From JAOUGY01 sp963792365 (GTDB lineage: Bacteria > Actinomycetota > Acidimicrobiia > Spongiisociales > ZC4RG35), in NCBI GenBank assembly GCA_963792365.1, contig CAWBVW010000001.1, positions 1,170,303 to 1,234,302 of the forward strand: a stretch of 64,000 bases of DNA. Direction: 5' to 3'. How positions within the stretch are numbered: the stretch's first letter is position 1; the number at the start of each line of letters is the position of its first letter. The translations under genes were made by a program, and so were the position numbers. Below the pieces are notes generated by a model, which was given only the letters and a program-made list of their open reading frames with translations, was not told where the DNA came from and did no database searches. Below, piece by piece: positions 7,580 to 15,074 of this stretch.

Positions 7580-7676
7580 TTCTGGACGCACTTCGCCGTG
7601 AGGCCTGCGTAGGTTTGATCATGTTCACGGGAAGGCCGAGCCGACCCAGGTTCGCACCCAGAAAGGAGGTCGGCCC

Positions 7677-8681
7677 ATGGACATCCCTCGGGAGCATTTG
7701 GTCGACATGTACGAGACCATGGTCAAGATCCGCAGATTCGAGGAGCGGATCCGGGAGCTCTACTTCGCCGACAAGCTTCCCGCCTTCGACATCGCCGCCG
7801 GGTTGATTCCCGGGGAGATGCATCTCGCCGCCGGCCAGGAGCCGGTCGCCGTGGGAATGCGGCCCCACCTCAAGTCGGGCGACGCGATCACGGCCACCCA
7901 TCGTCCGCACCACGTGGCCATCGCCCAAGGAGTCGATCTGAACAAGATGGCGGCCGAGATCTTCGGCCGTGAGACCGGGCTCGGCAAGGGAAAGGGCGGC
8001 CACATGCACCTGTTCTCGGTGGAGCCGAGCTTCGGCTGCTCCGGGATCATCGGAGAGGGCATGCCGGTGGCGGTGGGGGCAGCACTGGCGCTCAAGCACC
8101 GCGGGACCGACAACGTGGCGCTGTCGTTCTTCGGAGAGGGTGCCGCCAACCAGGGGGCGTTCCACGAGTCGATCAACCTGGCGGCCCTGTGGACCCTCCC
8201 TGTCGTCTTCGTGTGCGAGGACAACGCCTACGCCATCTCGGTTCCGAAGTCCGCATCGACGGCGATCGCGGACAACAGCGACCGGGCCTCGGCCTACGGG
8301 ATCCCCGGTGTGCTCGTCGCAGAGAACGATCCGGTGGCCGTGTACGAAGTCATGGGTGAGGCGATCGCCCGTGCCCGACGGGGCGACGGACCGAGCCTCG
8401 TGGAAGTGAAGACCGACCGGCTGTGGGGCCACTTCGAAGGAGACGCCGACGCCTATCGCTCCGACGACTTCAAGTCAGAGATGAACGAACGCGACCCGAT
8501 GACCACCTACGGCAAGCGGCTGATCGACGAGGGCGTCCTCAACGAGGCAGACATGGCGGACATCCAACAGCGGATGCACGCCGAGGTCGAAGACGCGATC
8601 GCATTTGCGATGAACAGCCCGTATCCGGCTCCGGAAGCCGCCCTGCAGGACGTGTTTGCAGGAAGGACGGTGACGCTGTGA
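7677..8681 (+). CDS. acoA: acetoin dehydrogenase-type E1 alpha subunit (TPP-dependent)
   Basis: 334 residues from ATG 7677, preceded by AAAGGAGG at optimal spacing. The thiamine-diphosphate motif is clear: GEGAANQGAFHESINLAALW at about 153-172, ending in a CEDN. KGKGGHMHLF (about 104-113) and GIIGEGMPVAVGAALA are typical of acetoin/2-oxo acid E1 alpha chains. With the beta subunit it oxidatively cleaves acetoin (or decarboxylates a 2-oxo acid) and acylates the lipoyl group of E2. Its stop overlaps the GTG start of the beta gene (GTGA at 8678-8681). Substrate choice for acetoin rests mainly on the AcoX neighbour; a branched-chain or other 2-oxo acid is the alternative. Confidence 0.85.
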   Translation: MDIPREHLVDMYETMVKIRRFEERIRELYFADKLPAFDIAAGLIPGEMHLAAGQEPVAVGMRPHLKSGDAITATHRPHHVAIAQGVDLNKMAAEIFGRETGLGKGKGGHMHLFSVEPSFGCSGIIGEGMPVAVGAALALKHRGTDNVALSFFGEGAANQGAFHESINLAALWTLPVVFVCEDNAYAISVPKSASTAIADNSDRASAYGIPGVLVAENDPVAVYEVMGEAIARARRGDGPSLVEVKTDRLWGHFEGDADAYRSDDFKSEMNERDPMTTYGKRLIDEGVLNEADMADIQQRMHAEVEDAIAFAMNSPYPAPEAALQDVFAGRTVTL

Positions 8682-9700
8682 CCACCACCACCGAACGCAA
8701 GCTCACCACCCAGAAGGCGATCGCAGAAGCCATCGCCCAGGAGATGGATCACGACCCGTCGGTCTTCGTGATGGGAGAGGACGTCGGCGTGTACGGCGGC
8801 ATCTTCGGCGCAACCGAAGGGCTGTTGGATCGATTCGGTCCAGACCGGATCAAGGACACGCCCATCTCCGAGACGGCCTTCATCGGAGCTGCGATCGGCG
8901 CCGCCACGCATGGCATGCGGCCGATCGTGGAACTGATGTTCGTCGACTTCTTCGGGGTCTGCATGGATCAGATCTACAACAACATGGCCAAGATCCACTA
9001 CTTCAGCGGCGGCAACGTCAAAGTGCCGATGGTGCTGACCACTGCCGTGGGCGGAGGCTATTCCGACGCCGGGCAGCACTCCCAGACACTGTGGGGTACG
9101 TTCGCCCACCTGCCAGGAATGAAGGTGGTCGCGCCGTCGAACCCGTACGACGCCAAAGGGCTGATGATCTCGGCGATCCGCGACGACAACCCGGTGGTCT
9201 ACATGTTCCACAAGGGCGTGTTGGGCCTGGGTTGGATGACCAACAATCCCCGTGCCACGGGAGCGGTACCGGAGGCACCGTACGAGGTGCCGATCGGCAA
9301 GGCGGCCGTGGCCCGTGAAGGCTCCGATCTGACCATCGTGACCGTGGGGCTCTCGGTGCACAAGGCGCTCGATGCCGCAGAGCGGCTCGCCGGTGACGGC
9401 ATCGACGCCGAAGTCATCGACTTGCGGTCGCTGGTACCGCTCGACCGCGAGGCGATCTGCGCCAGCGTCGAGAAGACCCATCGACTGTTGGTCGTGGACG
9501 AGGACTACCAGAGCTTCGGCATGACCGGCGAAGTCATAACCACAGTGATCGAAGGCGCGTTCGACTACCTCGATGCGCCGCCGGTTCGCGTGGCAACACC
9601 GGACATCCCCATTCCCTACAGCCATCCGCTCGAGGAGTGGGCGTTGCCGTCGGTGGATCGGATCGCTGAGGCGGCGTCGGCGATGCTCGTGGCAGGCTGA
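8678..9700 (+). CDS. acoB: acetoin dehydrogenase-type E1 beta subunit
   Basis: 340 residues from GTG 8678 (MTTTTERKLTTQKAIAEAI). Conserved transketolase-like beta-chain features: VFVMGEDVGVYGG, PISETAFIGAAIGAA, VELMFVDFFGVCMDQI, GGGYSDAGQHSQ and the C-terminal domain VDEDYQSFGMTGEV. It forms the alpha2beta2 E1 with the preceding gene. The frame is open further upstream (to 8423), but that would overlap acoA deeply; the GTG overlapping the acoA stop is the natural start. It is followed 6 nt later by the E2 gene. Confidence 0.87.
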   Translation: MTTTTERKLTTQKAIAEAIAQEMDHDPSVFVMGEDVGVYGGIFGATEGLLDRFGPDRIKDTPISETAFIGAAIGAATHGMRPIVELMFVDFFGVCMDQIYNNMAKIHYFSGGNVKVPMVLTTAVGGGYSDAGQHSQTLWGTFAHLPGMKVVAPSNPYDAKGLMISAIRDDNPVVYMFHKGVLGLGWMTNNPRATGAVPEAPYEVPIGKAAVAREGSDLTIVTVGLSVHKALDAAERLAGDGIDAEVIDLRSLVPLDREAICASVEKTHRLLVVDEDYQSFGMTGEVITTVIEGAFDYLDAPPVRVATPDIPIPYSHPLEEWALPSVDRIAEAASAMLVAG

Positions 9701-9706
9701 TCCCAG

Positions 9707-10720
9707 ATGCGGATCGACGTTCTCATGCCGGTGATCACCGCCGAAGGAGAGGAGGCGGTGGTCACGGCGTGGTTCGTCGATGAGGGTGGAGCGTGCACGG
9801 CCGGACAACTGGTGGCAGAGGTTCAGGCCGAGAAGGTGTCCGACGAAGTGTTCGTGCCCGAGGCGGGCTATGTGGTGGATCGGGTCGCCATCGGTGACCC
9901 GATCCACCAGGGCAGGCCGATCTGCTCGGTGGTGGACGAACTGGCGACGACGTCGGCAGCGCCCCCTACTGTCGCTCCACCGATCAAGGCCTCACCGGCG
10001 GCCAAACGCGTGGCACGGGAACTGGGTGTGGAACTGGCGGGTCTCACAGGCACCGGACCGGATGGCCGAATCACAGAAGAGGACGTGCGGAACTTCGGAG
10101 GCGGAAGGGCGAGCGGAACGTTGCGCTCGGTGATCGCCCGCAACATGCGGCGCAGTCATGCCGAGACGGCACCTGTCACCTTGTTCTCGACCGTCGATCT
10201 GGGGGCTGTCATCCCGAGCAGGCTCACTGCTCGCATCGTGAAGGCCGTGGCATTTGCCGTTCCTGGCCACCCCATGTTGAACGGCCGGCGCGACGGCGAT
10301 CACTTCGTTCCATCGTCCAGGGCGAACATCTCGCTGGCGATCCAGACCGACGAGGGATTGGTGGCGCCGGTGATCCACGACGCGAGCGAAAAGACGGTGG
10401 ATGAGATCGCAGCCATCGTCGGCGATCTGGCAGAAAGGGCACGCACCAAGCACCTGACCGCTACCGACTACGAAGGCGGGACCTTCTCGATCACGAACCT
10501 CGGCAACTACCGCATCGACGGCTTCACACCGGTGATCAACCTCCCGGAGGTGGCGATCCTCGGCATCGGCGCCGCCCGTCCCGTCCCTGTGGTCGGTGCG
10601 GACGGGGCAATCACGGCGAGCAACGAGATGGTCTTGTCGCTCACGTTCGACCATGCGTTCATCGACGGAGCCCCGGCCGCCGACTTCCTCCAAGAAGTCG
10701 CCAACCACCTGACGTCCTGA
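9707..10720 (+). CDS. acoC: dihydrolipoamide acetyltransferase E2 (short form)
   Basis: 337 residues. Domain order: one lipoyl domain (about 1-77, lipoyl-lysine candidate Lys43 in VQAEKVSDEVFVPEAG), a short Ala/Pro linker, a peripheral-subunit-binding domain (about 95-130, ASPAAKRVARELGV...GRITEEDV) and the catalytic chloramphenicol-acetyltransferase-like core ending in DHAFIDGAPAADFL, with catalytic His316 and Asp320. It is shorter than the usual 370-430 residues. The lipoyl motif has E-K-V instead of D-K-A, common in acetoin/branched-chain types. No dihydrolipoamide dehydrogenase (E3) gene follows, so the complex must use an E3 encoded elsewhere. Last gene of the aco operon. Confidence 0.87.
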   Translation: MRIDVLMPVITAEGEEAVVTAWFVDEGGACTAGQLVAEVQAEKVSDEVFVPEAGYVVDRVAIGDPIHQGRPICSVVDELATTSAAPPTVAPPIKASPAAKRVARELGVELAGLTGTGPDGRITEEDVRNFGGGRASGTLRSVIARNMRRSHAETAPVTLFSTVDLGAVIPSRLTARIVKAVAFAVPGHPMLNGRRDGDHFVPSSRANISLAIQTDEGLVAPVIHDASEKTVDEIAAIVGDLAERARTKHLTATDYEGGTFSITNLGNYRIDGFTPVINLPEVAILGIGAARPVPVVGADGAITASNEMVLSLTFDHAFIDGAPAADFLQEVANHLTS

Positions 10721-10726
10721 CCCGGA

Positions 10727-10783
10727 ACGGGTTTTCGCGCACAAAACGTGCGTTATTCACGCCGTTTGTGCGCGAAAACCCGT
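10727..10783 (+). terminator. 19-bp perfect inverted repeat after the aco operon
   Basis: Arms 10727-10745 (ACGGGTTTTCGCGCACAAA) and 10765-10783 are perfect inverted copies around a 19-nt loop. It begins 6 nt after the acoC stop and so is a likely transcription terminator or mRNA-stabilising hairpin. There is no U-tract after it, and the AT content inside the stem is unusual for this genome, so a REP-like repeat element is an alternative. Confidence 0.55.
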
Positions 10784-10851
10784 CTGGGAACGCCCAACGG
10801 CCCTAGTGCGACCTCCGACGACGCCCGACATTGACGTCTGGAGGTGTAGCG

Positions 10852-11145
10852 ATGTTCACGACAACCGATGCCAAGGCCGCAGCAGAGTCGATCGGAATCG
10901 ACCTGGAGAAGGAGGGCATCACCCTCGACGCGTTGACCGCCGGCATGAACGTCGAACTCGAGCATGGGACCCGGTTCCCCGACCTCGACGTGACGGGCAA
11001 CGATCCGGTGATGACGGCCAAGATCGCCCTAGCCCACCTACGTGAGTTTGCCGACTACTACGAGCGGCTGGAGCGCATGGAGGCCGAAGGGGAAGCAGCC
11101 GCCATCGCCGCGTTCGCCGCCGACAGCGACCTCGGCATCATTTAG
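10852..11145 (+). CDS. DUF5661-family protein
   Basis: 97 residues from ATG 10852, preceded by GGAGGT at 6 nt. FTTTDAKAAAESIGIDLEKEGI followed by MNVELEHGTRFPDLDVTGNDPVMTAKIALAHLREFADYYERLERME matches the small DUF5661 family; the DVTxxDPxxTxKIAxAHLxExxDYYxRL block is its hallmark. Function unknown. Monocistronic between the aco terminator and the decarboxylase gene. Confidence 0.8.
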   Translation: MFTTTDAKAAAESIGIDLEKEGITLDALTAGMNVELEHGTRFPDLDVTGNDPVMTAKIALAHLREFADYYERLERMEAEGEAAAIAAFAADSDLGII

Positions 11146-11267
11146 TCCAGCTCATCGACGGGTTCAACGGTCAGGCAGACATCGGCTGCGGCACGGGCCG
11201 TGTATCTTCCGAAGGAATCCGCACTCCATCGCGTGTCGTGATCACCCCGATCAAGAAACGAGGAGAC

Positions 11268-13148
11268 GTGTCCACGCTGGCGCTCGACGACGCGGAGATG
11301 CGTCGCGTCGGATATGCGGTGGTCGACTGGCTAGTCGGACAGTTGGGCTCCCTCCACGACCGACCGGTCCTCCGTCAGACGACGGCGACCGACCTCAGAT
11401 CTCGCCTGTCGGGACCACCGCCCGAAACGGGGGTGCCCATGGACCAACTCCTGGAACGCCTCGCCACCGATGTCCTTCCCTATTCGGCCATCTGGGGTCA
11501 CCCGCGCTTCTTCGGCTACATACCTGCGAGCGGCACGTGGCCGGGGGCCCTCGCCGACTTCATCGCGGCTGCCTGCAACCTGGATTCGAGCACGTGGCGC
11601 GAGGCCGGGGGCCTCACGATGCTCGAGCTGGTCGTGATCGATTGGATGAAGGACTGGCTCGGGTATCCCACGTCCGCCGAGGGGCTGCTGGTCAGCGGCG
11701 GCTCGGCGGCGAATCTCACCGCGATGGCGTGCGCCCGACATGCAGTGCTCGGTGAGATGGACCAGCGGGCTGTGGTCTACGTGTCGGATCAGGCTCACTC
11801 GTCGCTGGCGCGTGCTGCGAGAGTTCTCGGGTTTCGCTCCGACCAGGTCCGGGTTCTTGCAACCGACTCCCGGTTTCGGATGAGACCTGACCTGTTGGAG
11901 CGTGCGATCGCCGCCGATCTGACAGCTGGCCGGAAGCCGGTGATGGTTGTTGCCGCGGCCGGATCGACCAACACCGGTGCCGTCGATCCGTTTCCCGAAC
12001 TGGCAGACGTGTGCACCCGATACCAGGTCTGGTTCCACGTGGACGCCGCGTACGGCGGCTTCGCCATGCTGACCGAAGCCGGCCGTCGCCTCATGACGGG
12101 CATCGAAGCGGCCGATTCCATCACGGTCGATCCCCACAAGTGGCTGTACCAGCCGTTCGAGTGCGGAGGGCTCCTGGTTCGGCGCCCGGGTGCCCTCACC
12201 GACACATTCCGCATCACCCCTCCCTACCTCGAGGATGCCGACAATGCGGAGGAAACGAATTTCGCCAACCTCGGCCTCCAGCTGTCGCGCGGAAGCCGAT
12301 CGCTCAAGGTCTGGATGTCGATCTCGAACCTCGGACTGAGCGCATTTCGGCATACGATTGAAGAGTCCATGCGACTGGCAAAGCACCTCGAACAGCGGAT
12401 TCGGGCCGACGATCGCTTTGAGTTGCTGAGCCCGGCGGAGCTCTCAGTGGTCTGTTTTCGGCGGGTGGCCGCAGGCGCAAGCGAGGCCGAGCTCGAGGAA
12501 CTCAACGCCGGTCTGCTCGCCGAGCTCATCGACTCTGGTCGAGCGCTCATCTCCTCTACACGCCTGGCCGGTCGCTACTCGCTGCGAGTGTGTGTCTTCA
12601 ATCCTTCGACGACGCTGGCCGATGTCGACACCGTCTTCGACTTCCTGGCAGCGGCCACGCCCACCACAGATAGGCGAAGCGCAGGGGTGCTCGATCAAGT
12701 GGCTCGCACAGGATGGCTCGACGGCGACACGGAGACCATCGTTCGCCGTCACCCACTGCTCGAGAACATCGACCCCTCGGTGGTCGATCGCCTGCTGACT
12801 GCGGGACAGGAGGCGACCGCACTCGAGCGCTGGCGGATCATCGAAGAGATGGGCACCGACAACACGGTCTACCTCATCCTCGCCGGACGGGTGGAGGTCA
12901 CGCTCAACCAGCGAAGGATCGCCTCGTTGGGCGCCGGCTCGTTCTTCGGGGAGATGGCCGCGGTCGATTGGGGCGCCGGTTTTGGATCACCTCGTATGGC
13001 GGCGGTGACCGCCATCGAGGACACGCACTTGTTCTCGATTCCTGCGACGCTGCTCAACCAGGCAATGCGGAGCACCCCCGAGCTTCGCCGTCGGGTGGAA
13101 ACCGTCCTCGCCGCTCGCTCAGCGGAGCTCCGAGATGCCGGCGGTTGA
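11268..13148 (+). CDS. group II PLP-dependent decarboxylase fused to a cyclic-nucleotide-binding domain
   Basis: 626 residues from GTG 11268, which follows ACGAGGAG; an upstream GTG at 11238 is possible. Residues 1-465 form a complete aromatic-L-amino-acid/glutamate-type decarboxylase: SGGSAANLTAMACAR (about 143-157), PLP-stacking His177 in QAHSSLARA, Asp259 in FHVDAAYGG, and the PLP lysine Lys291 in DPHKWLYQP. Residues about 496-615 are a cyclic-nucleotide-binding domain: HPLLENIDPSVVDRLL, then VYLILAGRVEVTLN, and a phosphate-binding cassette with FFGEMA (about 559-564) and Arg576. Decarboxylases of this family normally end near residue 480, so the second domain is a fusion that could make the enzyme respond to cAMP or cGMP. 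Substrate not assignable. Confidence 0.85.
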   Translation: MSTLALDDAEMRRVGYAVVDWLVGQLGSLHDRPVLRQTTATDLRSRLSGPPPETGVPMDQLLERLATDVLPYSAIWGHPRFFGYIPASGTWPGALADFIAAACNLDSSTWREAGGLTMLELVVIDWMKDWLGYPTSAEGLLVSGGSAANLTAMACARHAVLGEMDQRAVVYVSDQAHSSLARAARVLGFRSDQVRVLATDSRFRMRPDLLERAIAADLTAGRKPVMVVAAAGSTNTGAVDPFPELADVCTRYQVWFHVDAAYGGFAMLTEAGRRLMTGIEAADSITVDPHKWLYQPFECGGLLVRRPGALTDTFRITPPYLEDADNAEETNFANLGLQLSRGSRSLKVWMSISNLGLSAFRHTIEESMRLAKHLEQRIRADDRFELLSPAELSVVCFRRVAAGASEAELEELNAGLLAELIDSGRALISSTRLAGRYSLRVCVFNPSTTLADVDTVFDFLAAATPTTDRRSAGVLDQVARTGWLDGDTETIVRRHPLLENIDPSVVDRLLTAGQEATALERWRIIEEMGTDNTVYLILAGRVEVTLNQRRIASLGAGSFFGEMAAVDWGAGFGSPRMAAVTAIEDTHLFSIPATLLNQAMRSTPELRRRVETVLAARSAELRDAGG

Positions 13149-13186
13149 GCGCATGGCAACGCCTGGGCGACACAACCTTCCGGTCG

Positions 13187-13654
13187 TCAGTCGGCCGTAG
13201 AGCCGGCGACGAGTTCGAAAGGCAGCAGAACAACGTCCCAGCCGGACTCGTATTCGGCGCTCAGGTCGCGGCCGCGCTCGAGTCCAAAGACCTCCCAGCC
13301 GCGATGTTCGAGGTCGATACGGCATCCGCCGTCTTGGGCGGTGAACCGCACCTCGAGTTCGGAAGACGCAATCGGATCGGGACTCGGATGCCACGCCAGA
13401 ACGAACCGGTGCGGTGGCTCCCAGGCCAGAACACCGGCCCACGAGTACTCGGCGCCGTCAGGGGTGATCTCTACGACGCGACCACCGACATGTTCCTCGA
13501 ATCGAATCTCTGCCTCGGTGGACCCGGAGATCGAGTGCGTCACGAGCGGCCACCACTCTCCCATCCGGGCAGTGAATAGATCGAACGCGGCCGCCGGATC
13601 CAGCGGGACGTATCGGGTCTTTCGCACCGGTGCAATCATGTCGGTCGATGTCAT
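13187..13654 (-). CDS. SRPBCC/AHSA1-family protein
   Basis: 155 residues from ATG 13654 (MTSTDMIAPVRKTRYVPLDP). LDPAAAFDLFTARMGEWWPL and the GRVVEITPDGAEYSWAGVLAWEPPHRFVLAWHPS block are the AHSA1 pattern, with the C-terminal helix GWDVVLLPFELVA. Start overlaps the ArsR stop by 4 nt (ATGA, 13651-13654), so the two are coupled. This is the second ArsR-AHSA1 cassette in the window and is not closely similar to the first. Ligand unknown. Confidence 0.85.
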   Translation of the reverse strand: MTSTDMIAPVRKTRYVPLDPAAAFDLFTARMGEWWPLVTHSISGSTEAEIRFEEHVGGRVVEITPDGAEYSWAGVLAWEPPHRFVLAWHPSPDPIASSELEVRFTAQDGGCRIDLEHRGWEVFGLERGRDLSAEYESGWDVVLLPFELVAGSTAD

Positions 13655-13965
13655 GTCTGCTCCTCTCGTTCCTTGGACGCGGCGGCGACGAAGCCGTCGA
13701 GGACGTCGTCCCACAGTGATTCGACCCAGGCGCGCAGAATCTCGACGCCCGCAGGGTCTACCGCGTATATGTTCGAGGCGCCCTTGGGTGTTGAGGTCAC
13801 GAGCTCGGCACGGCGTAGCACTTTCAGGTGCTGCGACACGGCGGGCTGCGAAACTCCCACCAGGTCGGTCAACTCGCGCACAGACGCCGGCGACCGCCGG
13901 ATCAACTCGAAGATACGTTGTCGCGTGGGATCGGCCAGCGCCGCCAATTGCATCGTCGCCTGCAT
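13651..13965 (-). CDS. ArsR-family transcriptional regulator
   Basis: 104 residues. ALADPTRQRIFELIRRSPASVRELTDLVGVSQPAVSQHLKVLRRAELVTS is a textbook ArsR winged helix without metal-binding cysteines. It controls the coupled AHSA1 gene and probably itself: a near-consensus promoter overlapping two direct TATCATAAG repeats lies immediately upstream, with the -10 about 9 nt before the ATG. Confidence 0.9.
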   Translation of the reverse strand: MQATMQLAALADPTRQRIFELIRRSPASVRELTDLVGVSQPAVSQHLKVLRRAELVTSTPKGASNIYAVDPAGVEILRAWVESLWDDVLDGFVAAASKEREEQT

Positions 13966-13973
13966 GACTGTCC

Positions 13974-14003
13974 TATCATAAGCTGGTTCTTATCATAAGT
14001 CAA
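13974..14003 (-). promoter_or_regulatory. promoter with duplicated ArsR-type operator
   Basis: On the minus strand TTGACT (14003-13998), a 17-nt spacer, then TATGAT (13980-13975). The direct repeat TATCATAAG occurs at 13974-13982 and 13991-13999 (plus-strand reading), one copy covering the -10 and the other inside the spacer and touching the -35. The arrangement fits repression by the downstream ArsR protein. The initiation site would fall 3-4 nt before the ATG, an almost leaderless transcript. Confidence 0.6.
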
Positions 14004-14058
14004 TGCCTATATGTGGAGGATTGGCTTCATACGGGCGAACCCTCGGTAGGTTCAGGTC

Positions 14059-15006
14059 ATGTCGAAGTATGTCGTTGCCACCGCCTATGGCGGACCTGAG
14101 GTCTTGTCCATCTACGAGGAAGAGGTTGGTACTCCTGGACCCGGCGAGGTGGTCCTGGACGTCCGTGCGGCCGGGGTCAATCCCGCCGACGTGAAGGCGT
14201 ACAACGGTACGTTCGGGACCGACCCATCGACGCTGCCGAAGCGACTCGGCTTCGAGGCGGCGGGTGTGGTGTCGGCAGTCGGTGACGGCGCCACCGGTCC
14301 GGCCGGGTCGATCTCCGTTGGCGACGAGGTGATCGCATTTCGCATCCAGGGCGGGTACGCCGAACGCAGGCTCGTCCCAGCGTCCACGGTCGTGCCCAAG
14401 CCCGCAGGCATGGATTGGGCGGAGGCGGCCGGGCTGATGCTCACCGGGGCGACGGCTGTGCATGCCTTCACCGCCACCGATATCCAAGCCGGCGAGACGG
14501 TCGTCATGCACGGCGGCTCGGGAGGAGTAGGACTGATGGCCATCCAGCTGGCGGCTGTCAGAGGAGTCCGCGTGATCGCCACCGCCAGTGCTCGACGCCA
14601 CGAGCAGCTTCGGGAGCTCGGCGCCGAACCGGTGGAGTACGGCGACGGCCTGCTCGACCGCATCCGTGCGATGGCGCCCGGCGGGGTGGACGCCACGCTC
14701 GACTTCGTCGGGACCGACGAAGGGATCGACGTCTCGCTGGCACTGGTTTCGGATCGAGATCGGATCGCATCGATCGCCGGGTTCAAACGAGGCGGCGAAG
14801 CCGGGATCAAGCTGCTCGGCGGAGGTCCAGGCGCCGACCCGGGGACCGAGATCCGCAATGAAGCCCGGCTTCAACTCGTCGATCTGGTGGGCCAGGGCAA
14901 ACTCCGGGTGTTCGTTGCGGGTCGTTATCCGCTGACCGAGGTTGCCGAAGCTCACCGCCAGATCCTCACCGGCCACACCGAAGGGAAGCTCACCCTCATC
15001 CCCTGA
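14059..15006 (+). CDS. zinc-independent NADP quinone oxidoreductase (MDR family)
   Basis: 315 residues. The GroES-like N-terminus (GPEVLSIYEEEVGTPGPGEVVLDVRAAGVNPADVKAYNG) and the Rossmann segment HGGSGGVGLMAIQLA at about 150-165 are those of the quinone oxidoreductase/medium-chain dehydrogenase family. No structural-zinc cysteines are seen. It would reduce quinones or enones with NADPH. TAGGTT lies 6 nt upstream of the ATG with no Shine-Dalgarno, suggesting a leaderless transcript. Divergent from the ArsR cassette by about 95 nt and possibly in the same stress response. Confidence 0.88.
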   Translation: MSKYVVATAYGGPEVLSIYEEEVGTPGPGEVVLDVRAAGVNPADVKAYNGTFGTDPSTLPKRLGFEAAGVVSAVGDGATGPAGSISVGDEVIAFRIQGGYAERRLVPASTVVPKPAGMDWAEAAGLMLTGATAVHAFTATDIQAGETVVMHGGSGGVGLMAIQLAAVRGVRVIATASARRHEQLRELGAEPVEYGDGLLDRIRAMAPGGVDATLDFVGTDEGIDVSLALVSDRDRIASIAGFKRGGEAGIKLLGGGPGADPGTEIRNEARLQLVDLVGQGKLRVFVAGRYPLTEVAEAHRQILTGHTEGKLTLIP

Positions 15007-15074
15007 AGCGCTCACGTCAACACCCGTGCCCTCGGCCACTAGCCGACCGGACACTGGTGCGATATGACTGAGGC

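Noticed and set aside
8507..9907. 466-residue minus-strand open frame
   Set aside because: Exactly antisense to acoB, His/Arg/Asp-rich composition typical of the complementary strand of GC-rich genes; no domain.
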